From Centrapalus pauciflorus (taxonomy: Eukaryota > Streptophyta > Magnoliopsida > Asterales > Asteraceae), in contig JAANYP010000724.1 in the NCBI GenBank assembly GCA_020465985.1, forward strand, positions 694,001 through 758,000: a DNA stretch of 64,000 nt. The letters run 5' to 3'. A program made the position numbers and the translations under genes. A model generated the notes under the pieces. That model did not search any database and was not told where the DNA came from. It saw only the letters and a list, made by a program, of their open reading frames with translations. Below are positions 1 to 12,140 of this stretch, one piece after another. Position 1 is the stretch's first letter. Every line of letters starts with the position of its first letter.

Positions 1-2651
1 TGAATCGGCGTGCTGAAATGGGCAGTCAGTTTTGTTCCTTCCATCCCGAAGCGTTCCAATATGTCATAGACATACTTCGTCTGATGGATAAACATACCAT
101 CCTTCTTCTGGTCAACTTGTAACCCCAAAAAGAAATTTAACTCTCCCATAGCACTCATCTCGAATTTCGACTTCATCACCTTCTCGAAATCTTTGCACAT
201 CTGTTCGTCTGATGAACCAAAAATGATATCATCGACGTACACTTGTACCAAGATAAAATGTTCTCCCTTCCTCTTAATGAACAGCGTACTATCTATCCTA
301 CCCCTTTCAAACCCGTTTTCTAATAAATGGTTGGATAGAGTCTCATACCACGCCCTTGGTGCCTGATGCAATCCATATAGAGCCTAATCCAAACGATATA
401 CTCTATCAGGATATTTTGGATCTGTAAATCCGGGCGGCTGTTCTACGTACACCAGCTCCTTCACTTTTCCATATAGGAAAGCACTCTTAACATCTAGTTG
501 ATATACCTTAAAGCCCTTGAAGAAAGCAAAAGCCAGAAACAGCCTAATGGCTTCCAGCCTTGCTACTGGCGCAAATACCTCATTGTAATCGATTCCCTCC
601 TCTTGGTTGAAACCCTTTACAACTAGCCAAGCCTTGTTGCGAGTGACTATACCCCGATCGTCTCTTTTGCACTTAAAAACCCATTTGGTTCCTATGGCAA
701 CTTCCCCTCGAGGTAATGGAACTAACTCCCACACTTCTAGTTTCCTAAACTGCGAAAGTTCTTCCTGCATCGCTTCAACCCAGGAGTTATCCTTAAGTGC
801 CATTTGCACATTCTTAGGCTCTACTTGCGATATGAAACAAGAATAGAGACAGGTATGATATGCCTCAGAGTCGTTTATCATCGACAACAACACAGTGTTG
901 TTATTCAAACTACTCCTAGTCCTCACACCCTCATTAGGATTTCCTATGATGCTTTTTATAGGATGGTTCTTGTTGATCCTAGAGGTCTCTATCTCGTCAA
1001 CTCTCAGATTATCTCCTAAGTTAGATCCTATTTCACCTAATGGGGGAACAGCCTCAGTTTCTACATTTTCCTCCTCATGGACATTTTCCTCAGAGTTGGA
1101 ATTTGTTGTCTGAGTCTGATTCTCAGTTGAAGGTGCCTCTGGATCAGTAACTTCTGGAGATCCATCTTCAGTCGAAGTAGGCTCGGAAGTGGATTGAAAT
1201 GTAGTCCTCGGAAAGGTATGACCATCGTCATTCAGATGCAACGTCGCCATGTCCTTTTCGATTGTACCTGCATTTTCATCCAAAGGAATGTTAAATGACT
1301 CAAATAATTTATCATAGTCAAATATCCATTCCGGACCTATTTGCGGTTCATGTATATAACTTGTGACTTCAATGTTATACACAATTTCCACTGTACCATT
1401 TGTTTTATTAAAAACCCGTTTGTTTGGTGAGTTCGGCACATAACCTAGGAAGTATCCTTCGTCAGCCTTTTCACCAAACTTCGGTTGATGTTTTGTTCGC
1501 AAAAGAGTGCATGGTACCCCAAACGGTTCGAATCCAGTTAAATTAGGTGGCCGTTTATTCAAAATTTCATAACAGGTTTTGTTCAAAGATTTGACAGTTA
1601 GGACTCGGTTTAAAATATGACATGCGGTATTCACTGCCTCCCCCCAAAACATGGTAGGAAGCTTTGAATCCGAAATCATAGTCCTAGCTGCCTCAATCAG
1701 TGTCCTGTTTTTACGTTCGGCCACCCCATTTTGTTGAGGCTCATATGGTGCACTAAATTGATGCACTATGCCCTTTGAGAGGCAATATACACCAATTACA
1801 GTGTTTTTGAACTCAGTTCCATTATCACTACGTATCCTTTTAACCCGTGTTCCGTAGGAATTCTCCACTTGATCTAAGAACCCGATGAGCTTGGAAGCTG
1901 TCTCGTCCTTTGTACCTAGAAAGAAAACCCAAGAAAATCGTGAGTAATCGTCAGTGATAACTAAACAGTACCAACTACCTCCTATACTCCTTTTGTTGAT
2001 TGGTCCGAAAAGATCCATGTGCAACAAATCGAATGTAGAGGTTATGGAGTTCTGTGTCTTGGACTTCTGTGTCTTCTTATGTTGTTTGCCCTTCTTGCAT
2101 GGTAGACACTTGTCCTCGAACTGAAAACTCTTCATAGGCACACCTTGCACCAACCCATTTTTCGTTATGTAGTTCATTTTTCTTAGGTGCAAGTGAGCCA
2201 TGCGTCTGCGCCACAATACCGATTCCGTCTCCGAAGCTTTGGATAACAAACAGATTGGCCCCATCGAAGTCTCCGGCTTGTTCATATCAAGCATGTACAA
2301 GTCATTCTTCCATGGTGCCCGCATCAATATCCACTCTTCAGGAATGTTGAAACCCGGTTTTAGCACTAATGCTTCAGTGTCTGTGAACAACACTGAATTC
2401 TTCTTGTCACAAATTTGAGATACACTAATGAGATTGTGAACCAGTTTATCAACATGATAAACTTGATCTAACTTGATTGTCCCATTAGTGACCACTCCGG
2501 TACCCGTGATGTTTCCTCCCTTGTTTCCCGCGAATGATACAAATCCCCGATTCCCACCCATGAAGTCTGTAAGGAGACTTCTTTCCCCTGTCATGTGCCT
2601 GGAGTATCCACTGTCGACGAACCATTTGTTGTTTGGACCTGTGGTAATCTC
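1..2651 (-). pseudogene. pol: T1 pol polyprotein (protease, integrase, reverse transcriptase), interrupted
   Basis: The frame runs from about 2657 down to 387, meets an in-frame TAG at 384-386 inside the RT, then stays open to the window edge. In order it shows the aspartic protease motif DSGYSRHMTG (catalytic D near residue 15), the pre-integrase zinc motif ending CLPCKKGK (about 184), and the integrase core with D in LHMDLFG, D in RSDNGTEF and E in NGVAERKN (about 212, 277, 313). The copia RT follows from about residue 635. Beyond the TAG the catalytic YVDD is intact at 228-239. Substitutions from the usual motifs include C to Y in the protease signature and R to W in the RT. One nonsense codon is the only clear break, so this copy is the best preserved pol here. 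RNase H is not in the window. Confidence 0.92.
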
Positions 2652-2680
2652 CTGCACATGAAAGAAAATAGGTTAGTTAT
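2652..2680 (-). promoter_or_regulatory. Splice-acceptor-like tract at T1 gag-pol junction
   Basis: On the minus strand the Gag stop TAA (2673-2675) is followed within about 20 nt by a pyrimidine-rich run ending TTTCATGTGCAG, immediately before the protease region. This resembles a plant 3' splice site. The same arrangement recurs in T3, T4 and T6. Splicing itself is inference; no donor was assigned. Confidence 0.4.
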
Positions 2681-5547
2681 CACGGAGAACCCAAGCCATA
2701 ACTGACTTGGTTATACCATTCTTGTCCACATACTTAAACTCTTTCAAATACCCATCTCACCTTTCAGGTGACTTGGGTCGTTGAACAGGAGTTTGTTGTG
2801 GTGCCGAGTGATGTAAATTCACTCTCTGCCTTTGAGTAGGCATTTGTTGTGGAGCTCTCGAATAATTCTGATTATATTGCATTTCAGATTGTGATCCCTC
2901 AGCTCTTACCGGTGTGTGATGCCTAATAGGAGTGTGTGACCTAACCGGAGTGTATGCTCTGCTAGGTGTTGTGCTCCTATATTGTGGTTGAGGTCCAGAC
3001 CTAGATTGATTTACGACTCTATTCGGTGAATTTGTCCTAAGCACTTCTTTTGGTCCAACCTTTACCGGTGTTTGTTTCACAACTTGTTTTGGTGCGGCCT
3101 GCACAGTTTTCTCGGTACTCTGAGAACTACTAGTGCTCGCCACATTTGTTGAGGGCTTAACTGGTGTTGGCTTCGCTGTCTTAGGTGTAACTTCAGTTTT
3201 CCTAAGCGGACAGTTAGAAGCAACATGCCCCTTTTCATGACATCTGAAGCAGGACATCTTATCTATGGACTTCTTGTGTGTGCCCTTAGACTTAGGTGTC
3301 TCACTAGTGTCTTGGTCCTTTTGAACATCTATTGTGACTGGTTCATCGTCCTGATCATTAAAATCAATTTTATGTTTTCCTGCAGGTGTTTCACTAGAGG
3401 AAGACACAAATTTGACTTTCTTAACCTTGACGGTTGTATCAGTCACCTTAGGTGTATTTTCTTGTACAGGCTCAGATATAGGTGTAGGTATGTCCTCTAA
3501 GTCTACTGATTTATCAGTTTTCTCCTGAGGTTGAGGCACGTAGTTTGCATTAAAAGGTGGAGGAATTTCATGAAATCCTAGACCTACAGGCTTTTTAGAT
3601 TGGCGTTGAGCATCTAAAACTTTCCCTAGGTTCAGGCTTGAATTCCTAAACTTCTCTAGCTTACTATTGGCCTCTGCTACCTTTACCTTTGTTTCAGCTA
3701 GCTCTATGTCTTTGTCCTTAAGATTTTTGGTCAAGGCCTCTACATGCTCATACATAAGCTCTAACCTAACACACTGCTCACTCAGTTTGTCTTTCAGAAC
3801 TATTACATCTTGAGCATTAGCCTTAAGTTTTTCCTTAAGATCTTGCTTAATGTCGTTTAGGCTAGCGTTATCAGCCTTTAAAGACTCATTTTGAGCAGTT
3901 ATGGTTTTATGTGATTCTAAGACTAGATTTAACCTATCATTAGAAGTAACACACAACATGCATAGTTCATGAAAAAGAGAGTAATTCAGACTAACCTTTG
4001 TGTTATCGGATTCCACGTTGGCCATTTGAGCGGTAAACTCCAGAAGCGTCTGATCATTCGTCTTCTCCACCCACATCGGACTGCTGTCCCTTGTGGTCTG
4101 CTCTTCCCCTTCACATCCATTTTCTGTGACTTCAGCCATCAAGGCTCTAGCATTTGATTCTGGATGTGAGCTCCAGTCGTAGGTACCATCCAGCTGTCTG
4201 TCTGATGTGACATTTGATAGTAGACCAGCTAGATTGGCTTGACCGGCAGATGAACTCGGAAGGTATCGTTGTTGAGATTGAGTCTGAAACTGTCCATGAT
4301 GCTGATTCTGCCCTTGGTACGTATCTACCTTCGGTCTCTGACATTCTCTGGCGAAGTGTCCCAGACCTTGACAATTGTAGCACTTGACCTTGGACTTATC
4401 AAATCCAATCCCCTTATTGTTCATAGTCAGATTCCTCCCAGTTCGTTTGATGAATCTTTTAACCCGCTGGGTTACCATGGCCAGTTGCCATTTAAGGTCC
4501 ATCTCCTCAAGATCATCAGGGTCGACCTGATCATAGTCTTCATCCCAGAGAGCAGGATCGTTTATTTTCCCCTGAACGCAGTTCCCATATGCAGCCACAA
4601 ATGAAGCAAGCAAGTTCAAATGTTCTTCGGCTGATTTTGCGCTCATGTGCATCTTAGAGTAGCCCTGAGATGTTGATGCCTGAGTTGCTTGAGGCTGCTG
4701 TTCTTCCGATCTTCCTAATCCTAAGAACGCTCTGCTCAGTGTGTCATCAGTCTCTGCTGGTGATGACGTTTCTCCGGTGAAAAACGCTGTGGCAGTCTTC
4801 ATATCAGCTGTTGCTGAAGGTTTTGTTGATTTTCCAAAATACATCGCTGGATTCTGGACTTGTTCGTAATCCGTTTCGGCCTTCAGAAGCTCGAAATGAT
4901 AAGCTAGCAACGTTCCCACTATATCTTCCAATGATTGGGTATAATACTTGTCGTCATTAAGCTTTATCATTGCCACATACATCGCCCATTTGGCTGGCAA
5001 GGCATCTAGAAGCTTATTGTTCTTCTCAGTGTCATTATACTCAATCCCGTGACTTTCAAGCTCTGTCAGCAGATGATAGAACTGGGTGATGGTATCATCC
5101 AGTTGTTCATCCTTCAAAGACTTGAAAATATCAAACTGCTGTTTCAATAACTCCATGCGCTTCCTCCGAACCCTAGGATTACCCTCACACCTCTTTTCTA
5201 GCGACTCCCAAAGTTCCTTAGATGTCTTTTGAGTCCGAAATGTGTATAGTATATCCTGAGGCAAAGCCATTCGAATAATCGAGAAAGCTCTGTTCTCGGC
5301 TTCATACAGTTTCTTATCATCTTCCTTCATCATCTGATATGATAAGACTCTGACGGCCTTCAACTTCAGAAATAGGTGGAATGTATCCTTCGTCAATACA
5401 TACCCACATGCGCATATCGTTGAAACGCACAAAATCGGCAAACCGATCTTTCCACCAATAGTAATCCTCGAGTTTCATCAGCTTAGGCGGAGTATTAGCC
5501 TTTCCGACCTCATGATCCATTTCTAGAAACTTTTGAAGGTTTGACAT
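2673..5547 (-). pseudogene. gag: T1 Gag (coiled coil, two CCHC zinc knuckles), frameshifted
   Basis: Structural Gag that would form the cytoplasmic virus-like particle and bind element RNA. The start is the ATG at 5545-5547, opening MSNLQKFLEMDHEV. After about 67 residues a frameshift near 5345 moves the frame, which then stays open to a TGA at 2757-2759. Beyond that the same frame continues to the natural-looking TAA at 2673-2675. The middle has the copia Gag (UBN2-type) region with LWESLEKRCEG and LLKQQFD. Two zinc knuckles follow: CYNCQGLGHFAREC (about 4335-4380) and CFRCHEKGHVASNC (about 3200-3250), with a long coiled-coil stretch and the segment GFHEIPPPFNANYVP between them. The Gag is over 900 codons, far longer than in small copia families but normal for Sireviruses. 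One frameshift and one stop make it a pseudogene. Confidence 0.85.
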
Positions 5548-6196
5548 CGTTTCAAAAATAATTGAATTGAACTTAATTAATTTAATTCGAAACTAATTTG
5601 AGTTAATTCTTTCGAATCTAGGTGGATTCGAATATAATTATTTTTAAATCTGTTGGGGATTAAATTCGATTAAGTTTGATAATTCAATTGCATTCGAATA
5701 TGATGACAGATTCGAAAATCCCTAAACTCGAAGGTCAAGCAAACTCGAATACCCAGTAGTTTCGAAGCTCTATTCGACTATAGTCCAAATTCGAAGCAAA
5801 CTCGAATGTCAGCAAACTCGAGTAACCAATTCGAATGTAACTCAAACTCGAATTAAACTCGAAACAGTGTTTATCAAACTCGAGAGGAGCGGATTTTGGT
5901 TAGACTCGAGACTAAGAATAACCCTAATTACTCCTAACAGATTCGAGCGCCGCAAACTCGAAAAACGGCTAATACTTTGATTTCTTAACGTTTTGCAGAT
6001 TAAATCAATATTTTTACAACGAAAAATATTGATTTCGATCAAAAACGTGAAAAACACAAAGTATTTCCCGGATGACAATTTGCTAAGCTCGAAGAACACG
6101 AAAAAACACGAACATGAGAGAAAAACCGTCCAAACGCGTCAAGAAACCTAGGATATATCTAGATGAACACGAAGAACACCAAGAACACCCCGTTGT
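5548..6196 (-). other. T1 untranslated leader rich in TTCGAA/CTCGAA motifs
   Basis: Non-coding leader between primer-binding site and gag. From about 5589 to 5960 it is strewn with short ATTCGAA and AACTCGAA words at irregular 10-30 nt spacing, and the same words continue in the LTR. Near the primer site (6085-6190) the phrase GAAGAACAC recurs several times. Open frames at 5842-6099 and 6148-6525 have no recognisable homology and are not called as genes. Confidence 0.6.
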
Positions 6197-6207
6197 CTCT
6201 GATACCA
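6197..6207 (-). other. T1 primer-binding site (initiator tRNA-Met)
   Basis: The minus strand reads TGGTATCAGAG two bases after the LTR end, matching the 3' end complement of plant initiator tRNA-Met. It fixes the orientation and the LTR boundary at 6210. Confidence 0.9.
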
Positions 6208-6209
6208 CT

Positions 6210-6873
6210 TGTTAGGTCTACCTAACACAGATCTATCTAGACGCGGAACCGTCAACGAGTGTGGAATCCTCGTTAACGGGTAGACGGTAACAACACTCAC
6301 CAGGAACACGGAGACTATCAGTAAGTTGCACGAACTACAACGGACGCACCTACGAACTGATTCTCTCCGAAACGACACTAACACTGATGATAAACTCGAA
6401 ATCGCTCTTTGCTTAATCACCCTCGAATTCTGCAAAAAGTCTAATAATATTTCGAGTCTATCCCTAATTATAGAGGCTAATTCGAGTCTGTCATGGGCCA
6501 AACTCGAATCCAGCCCAAGGCCCATTCGAGTTTGTCCTCACTGACATTCTCGAATCTGTCTCATAACACATTCGAATCTAACTAGGATCAAATTCGAATC
6601 TGACATAGATTCGAATTCCAATCCTTATAGAATTCGAATCTGACTAACTTGTATATGAAACTTATGTTTTTAACTTATGTTTGATTTTATCTTTGATCTT
6701 TATGTTTGAACTTCTTGTAATACGATACATCAAGTTCAAACATACAATCAATAACTGTCAAACATATATAAACATATATATCAAACACTCGTTAATTCTC
6801 AATACTTTGAATATTACTTAAACCAAAATGTTAGATTGCTTAGACTGCTATCGTCACACAGGGTGTACCAACA
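6210..6873 (-). repeat. T1 5' LTR
   Basis: 664 bp, starting TGTTGGTACACC and ending CCTAACA on the minus strand, directly followed by the primer-binding site. The part at 6385-6640 contains many ATTCGAATCTGAC-like words. The second LTR is outside the window, so divergence cannot be measured. Confidence 0.85.
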
Positions 6874-7634
6874 ATCGCACACTCGGTGAGTCCACATAGC
6901 CCTATTTTCACTATATATTGGGGTGGAAATACATGCACTATTTTCATATGGACATCAAAATTGTTTATTTCTTATATGTATTACATGTGTGGTTCCATCA
7001 GCCCTCAAATCATGAACCGTTAATTGCATTTATTTGTAAGCGCGAATATATTGTGGATAGATCTATCGGGAGTCATCTACCCCATTCGGGTTAGTCTTAA
7101 TCGGTTAACGGCGGGATGCATATATATTCAACACACGATATTACGTATTGGAATACTGCACAGGACAAACTCATTTAATTGAGCTTTGGTGGCATGATGG
7201 TTTGTGTAATACATACATGGAAATTATGCTTTATAAATTCAACTCAGCTGATAATGTTCTTACAATTGGTCTTTTTGCGTAAACCTATGAGCTCACCAAC
7301 AATTTTGTTGACGTATTTTAGCATGTATTTTTTGGATTTTAGGGCAACTGCACCGCATCGGAAGTATTTTCAAGCTTCCGTACTTTTGGAGTCGCATTCA
7401 TTTTCAAACCATCGGAGATTTATTTGCATTATTTTGGTTAATTTAATTATGTATTTAAATCTCTGTATCTTGCGAACTACCCTTTATCATTTTCGGGCTA
7501 TGTAAAACATTTCTATATTTTGAAGTTATATCGATGTATTTTGAAAACGTCCATATAGTGGTCATTCGTTATGATTATGGTTACGCTTCCGCGACGTCAC
7601 GCTTCTTTGCCAACCGGGGTAACGTGGTGTGACA
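6874..7634 (-). repeat. L1: 5' part of a large LTR, same family as L2 and L3
   Basis: Read on the minus strand from 7634 this begins TGTCACACCACGTTACC and runs collinear with L2 (51701 onward) and L3 (52801 onward): the GACGTCGCGGAAGC block, the TTTCAAAATACATCG stretch and the GGGCTATG...ACTCACCG block all recur in order. It stops at 6874 where T1 is inserted. The rest, and so whether it is a solo LTR, is off the window. No coding potential; the open frame at 7179-7505 is spurious. Confidence 0.8.
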
Positions 7635-8725
7635 TTTTCCTAGGACTGTCTGAAATACATCTTGTTTCTTAGCTTCTTTTCTGATTGATTCTAATTCAGT
7701 TAACAAGTTATCAGGAAGTATGCTTACCTAAGTTTCAGGAGCTGATGAGTGATTACTTGTTTCAGCATTTTGGTCAAGTGCTATGAGAGAGACTTCGGAG
7801 GCTTCAGTGGTATCCTCTATGTGTTGAATATCAACTATGAAACTCATAGGTTCAGTGACTTCTTCTTCTTCGTTGTCAGTGTCTTCTAGCCAATGTTCTT
7901 CTTTAGCAAGCAAAGCTCTGTCGGTGTTTCGTTGCTTTACCAGATTGTACTTTAATTATCTTGTAGTACTGTTCATTCTACTACTTTGGAAGACGACATT
8001 TGTGAGCAAAGTTTTCTGGATTTCCATAGTGAAGCATTCTTTTCCTTCCTTCTCATCAGGCTTCTTCTCCTCAGGCTTTGATGTCTTGACTGATTCTTTC
8101 TTGTCTTCAAACTTCTTGCTTTTGGATTCTTATGAAGTTTGTTTGACATTTTAGGGAACTTTTTATGAAGCCCTTGTAAGGAGTGCAATCTGTCGTTTAA
8201 TATCACTTGCCTTAGAATCAGAGGTTTCGGAGTCAGAATCAGAGGAATCAGATAAGAGTTTTAATAATTTAACAGCCTTAGAGGAGTGTTTGAGCTTCTA
8301 ATCAATTAGTAAGGCAAGTGAATCAGTGGAGGTGAATTCATCTACTTTCATTGGATCAAAGGTACCAAATACTTCTGATTGATAGACTACCAAGCTATCA
8401 AACAAATCATGAATACTTATATCATTGATTTCTCTTATCAGCCACACAAACTATTTCCACTCAGGCTTTAGAGAATTTACAAACTTTCTTTTCAGTTCAA
8501 CCTGATATTTTTGAACACCATTCTTTCGGAGTTCATTCAACAACGTACAATCTTGGTGATAGGTAGCTTCTAACAGTTCTCCATCCTTTGATAAAAACAC
8601 ATCATACATGTTTAGTGCATTTGCCTCTCTTTGTTTAGCATTTCGATGGTTTCCCTGCATCTAACGGTCAATCTCTTTCCACATTCCATTTGCAGTCTCA
8701 AATCTATTTATGCTAATATAAATCT
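7635..8725 (-). pseudogene. gag: T2 Gag, C-terminal part (decayed)
   Basis: Minus-strand Gag relic recognised by similarity to the better T6 copy on the plus strand (35941-36967). Segments include MQGN-RNAK..EANAL (8451-8660, with NSLKPEWK), a damaged zinc knuckle around 8000-8060 whose cysteines are scattered over two frames, and EEHWLEDT with an acidic tail (7728-7913). The frame changes several times. It is truncated on the left by L1 at 7634 and on the right by T3 at 8726; the N-terminal part resumes at 32603. Together these show a copia element of the T6 family in reverse orientation. It is certainly non-functional. Confidence 0.75.
8721..8725. repeat. T3 target-site duplication, left copy
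   Basis: AAATC directly before the T3 5' LTR; the same five bases follow the 3' LTR at 32598-32602. A five-base duplication is standard for LTR elements and shows the two LTRs belong to a single insertion. Confidence 0.9.
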
Positions 8726-9389
8726 GTTGGGAAATATTCTAAGTAGTTCAAGCTGTTAGTCAGACTTCTCATACTGTTAGTAGAATTTCTATGTAAGTAC
8801 AAAGTTCATACTGTTAGTTGAAGAATCTCGAGCTGCTAGTGTAAAAGTTCAAGCTGCTAGAGTAAATCAACTCAAGCTGCTCTGTTCAACCTGTCAAGTG
8901 ATTCAAGCTGCTCAACAGTTTTACAAACAGAAAGTGCTGATTTTCAGGAAAAGATATTTACACGAAGATTCCAGCATATCTACTATCAGAGAAGTCATAG
9001 TCCTTCAAGGAAACAAATCAAGAAGCAATATAAATACATAGAATAGGTCTTTCTATTGTATAGGAGTTTTTCTGCATATTCAAGATTGTAATTGCTTTTT
9101 GTTTGAGTTTTCATAAGCCTCTAAGGTTGTAAAACCCTAAGAACAGTTTGTGTTCTTCATCTAATCAAACAGATTAGAGGTGATTGTAATCATTGGAGTC
9201 AGCAATACAAGCAACTTTGATTTACTTCTTTGTGTCTGTTTGTTATGAGTTCTAAAAGCTTTTGATAAAATAATTAAGTGTTATTCCGCAAACTCCTTAA
9301 TTAAACTTTGATTCAAAGCAAGATTATTGATTTATACTCTGATAAATTCAAATCAGTTAGTCTTGGTTAATTAATTTCAGATCCTGACA
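8726..9389 (+). repeat. T3 5' LTR
   Basis: Begins TGTTGGGAAATATTC and ends GATCCTGACA. A TATA box TATAAATA lies at 9029-9036. Upstream, at about 8748-8915, eight or so copies of a word close to TTCAAGCTGCTAG (variants CTGTTAG, CATACTGTTAG) repeat at 17-40 nt intervals in U3, the position of enhancer boxes in other plant elements. The open frame here has no homology. Confidence 0.95.
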
Positions 9390-9391
9390 AG

Positions 9392-9404
9392 TGGTATCAG
9401 AGCC
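9392..9404 (+). other. T3 primer-binding site (initiator tRNA-Met)
   Basis: TGGTATCAGAGCC two bases after the LTR, a full match to the expected initiator tRNA-Met complement. Confidence 0.95.
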
Positions 9405-9465
9405 ACAGGTTGTTCTTTGTTTTTTCAAAGTCGAAAGCTTTCTTTTTAATTTTTAATCTTTTGCA

Positions 9466-12124
9466 ATGGAATTTGATAATAGCAGCAGTGGATCTGGGCA
9501 AGGACTCAAAGTGCCTATGCTCAAGCCCACTGAGTTTGAGATGTGGAAACTCAGGATTCAACAGCATATTCAATTCATTGATTATGCCATATGGGAAGCT
9601 GTTGAATTTCCTCCTGTAGTTGATCCAGAACTTGATGATGAGGGAAAACCAGTCAAAACTCCTCCAAAAACTGAACTTGAAAGAAAGGCTAGAATGAATG
9701 AAGTGAAAGCTCTTACACTTTTACAAATAGCCATTCCTAATGCTTATCAACATCAGTTCAAAAAGTTTTATACTGCTCATTCTCTTTGGAATGCTTTAGA
9801 GAAAAGATTTGCTGGTAATGCTAGTACTAAGAGAAATCAAAAGGATCTTTTGAAACAGCAGTATGAGAACTTTTCTGGTGGCAAGAATGAAAACCTTACT
9901 CAAATCTTTAACAGGTTCAACAAACTGATAAGTGAACTGGAAAGTGCAAAAGTCAGCCTAGATCAAGATGAGGTCAACAGAAAGTTTCTCAGATCTCTTG
10001 GAGAAGAATGGACAGTTTATGCTACACAATGGAGAACAAAAGACACTCTTGATGAAATAGAACTAGATGATCTGTACGACAGTCTGAGAGTGTTTGAGAC
10101 TGAGATTGATACTAAAAAGAAATCTCTTTCTTATAATCACAATACTGCTCTTCTGTCATCTGAAAAATCTAATGGCAGTGATTCCTTTTCAGGTGGTGAT
10201 GGCAACTCTACTGAAGCTCACTATGAGGCTTTTGTTTCCAATGATGGACTGTTTGCTTTAAATGCTGAAGATCTAGAACAGATTCATCTAGATGATCTTG
10301 AAGAGATGGATTTGAAGTGGCAACATGCAATGCTGACCATGAGGGCCAAAAGGTTTCTTAAAAGAACTGGCAGGACCAACTTTCAAGCCAGAACAGAAGG
10401 CAAACCAGCTTTTGATAAGTCAAAAGTTGAGTGTTATAAATGTCATAAGCTTGGCCACTTTGCCAGAGAATGCAGATCTCAAAGTCAACAATCATCAAGG
10501 TCTCAACAAACTAATCAGCCTTCATCATCACAAGCACTTGTCTCTCAAGAAGACAATGTGTTTGACTGGAGTGATCAGACAGAGGAAGAATTTCAAAATC
10601 AAGCTCTGATGGCAGAAACATCAAATGTCTCCTCCACTGAACTACCATCTGAGGTAAATTCTAAACTCTGCTCTCAATCATGCAAAAATATGGTTAAAAA
10701 GTACAGAGACCATAATGAGAGCATGTGCAAAACTCTAGCTAAGATGGAAGAAAGGAGATATGAATACATGCAAGCCATAGAAGATCTTGAAAAACAGATA
10801 AATGACTATAAGGAGAATGAGATTCAAATGGGACATGATAGAACATATCATGAGTGGGAGAAAAAGGAGCTAAATAAGAAAATAGAATCCCTAAATAAAA
10901 AGGTAGAAGAGACTGAACAAAAGGTGTTTGAGGCTAATAAGAAACTAGAATCTGTCAATATAGATCTAGGTAATTTCAAATTGGCTAATCAAAAGCTGGA
11001 GCACCTAATGGAAGTCCAATTTAAAGATAGGATAAAATCTCAGGTTCATCCCAAAGAAGGCATAGGCTACAGGGCTACTCCACCTCCATACAACAACAAA
11101 TACATCTATCCAATGAGTGAAGTTCCTGACAGGCTTGTCAATGAACCATTAGATGAGTCTATGACTATTGTAGATCCTATCCTTGATAACAATCCTGAAT
11201 CTAAAGAAGATCAGATTCAAAATAGAGACTGTGAGTGTATAGCAGTTGAGAAAGAACTCAAAACAATGAGTGCACCTATAGAAATCCAAGCCCCCAGTAA
11301 GAAAGGAAAAGAGAAGATGAGTGTATGCAATGCTGCTCCACAAGTTTTTGTACATTCTAACTGTAACACTGCATCTTCTTCAAAGAATAATAAAAGGGGT
11401 AAAAATGTTCCAGTCTGCACATGCCAAAAGCATGGTGTCCAAAAGTTTCCCAAACAACAGCAGGTAAGGGGAAATCAGAGGAACAAGAACCAGAAATTGT
11501 CAAATAAAACTGGTTCTCCAATTCAAACAGTCAAAAGGTGTCTTCACTGTGGAAGGAAGAATCACTTGGCCAAGGATTGTTTTTATAAACCAGCTGTTGC
11601 AAAACAGACTGTGATTCATAAAAAGTCAAGTCCTACTCATGTAAAAAATTCAAAGGTCAAACCTTCTGCTACAACAGTTCCAAAGAAAACAGTTGATCAC
11701 AGGTTTTCAAAAGTTAATAAAAAAATAGTCCACACACCAAAAACAAGTTTTGGCAAAACCTAAATTAAGTTTTAAACAAATATGGTGTGTCAAGGACAAA
11801 TCTTCAGATCAAACTGCTAATGCAAAAGATCAGACTGCTAAGCCAAATTCTGAAGCTGTTAGTGCAAATTCTGAAGCTGTTAGCACTACACACACCGGTC
11901 AACCTGCTAAGCATCAATCTGGAACTGTTAATGAATCATCTGAGACTGTTAGAAGAAAAGATGATCAAAATACCTGGATACCTCATATAATCACTAAATA
12001 CTCTCCAAAGACTCCATCAGTGGATCTCACTAAATATAAGAAGTCAAAAACAGTATTTAGTAATGTCAATGCACAAGGCCAACCCAAAACCAATTTGGTT
12101 TGGGTTTACTCCTCTACTAATTAA
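9466..12124 (+). pseudogene. gag: T3 Gag, one frameshift
   Basis: Starts at the ATG at 9466 (MEFDNSSSGSGQG), 62 nt after the primer site. The frame stays open to 11763, where a single frameshift near 11750 moves it; it then continues to a TAA at 12122-12124. Domains in order: copia Gag UBN2-type region (residues about 20-220, with LWNALEKRFAG and LLKQQYENF), zinc knuckle CYKCHKLGHFAREC (about 324-337), a coiled coil (about 410-515), the GIGYRATPPPYNNKYIYP segment, and a second zinc knuckle CLHCGRKNHLAKDC (about 693-706). T1 shows the same order, so the two-knuckle Gag is a shared design. The tail beyond the frameshift repeats a SEAV phrase encoded by the CTGAAGCTGTTAG word also found in the LTR. 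Confidence 0.88.
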
Positions 12125-12140
12125 GCTTTTATTTGTGCAG
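12124..12140 (+). promoter_or_regulatory. Splice-acceptor-like tract at T3 gag-pol junction
   Basis: Immediately after the Gag TAA comes AGCTTTTATTTGTGCAG followed by G, a good plant 3' splice-site match, then the frame leading into the protease. Compare T1, T4 and T6. Use of the site is inference. Confidence 0.4.

Larger units (their letters stand above)
1..6873 (-). mobile_element. T1: Ty1/copia (Sirevirus-like) retrotransposon, 5' part
   Basis: A minus-strand copia element entering from the left edge. Read on the minus strand the order is LTR (6873-6210), primer-binding site, leader, gag, then pol (protease, integrase, reverse transcriptase). RNase H and the 3' LTR lie outside the window. 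The domain order protease-integrase-RT is diagnostic of Ty1/copia. A long Gag with two zinc knuckles and a coiled coil points to the Sirevirus lineage (inference). It is inserted into L1: the base after the LTR starts sequence homologous to positions near 52470 of L2. The outer flank ATCGC (6874-6878) is the candidate target duplication, but its partner is off the window. Confidence 0.93.

Noticed and set aside
9392..9404. tRNA-like sequence TGGTATCAGAGCC (also at the other primer sites)
   Set aside because: Only the 3' complement of initiator tRNA-Met is present, always beside an LTR end; it is a primer-binding site, not a tRNA gene.
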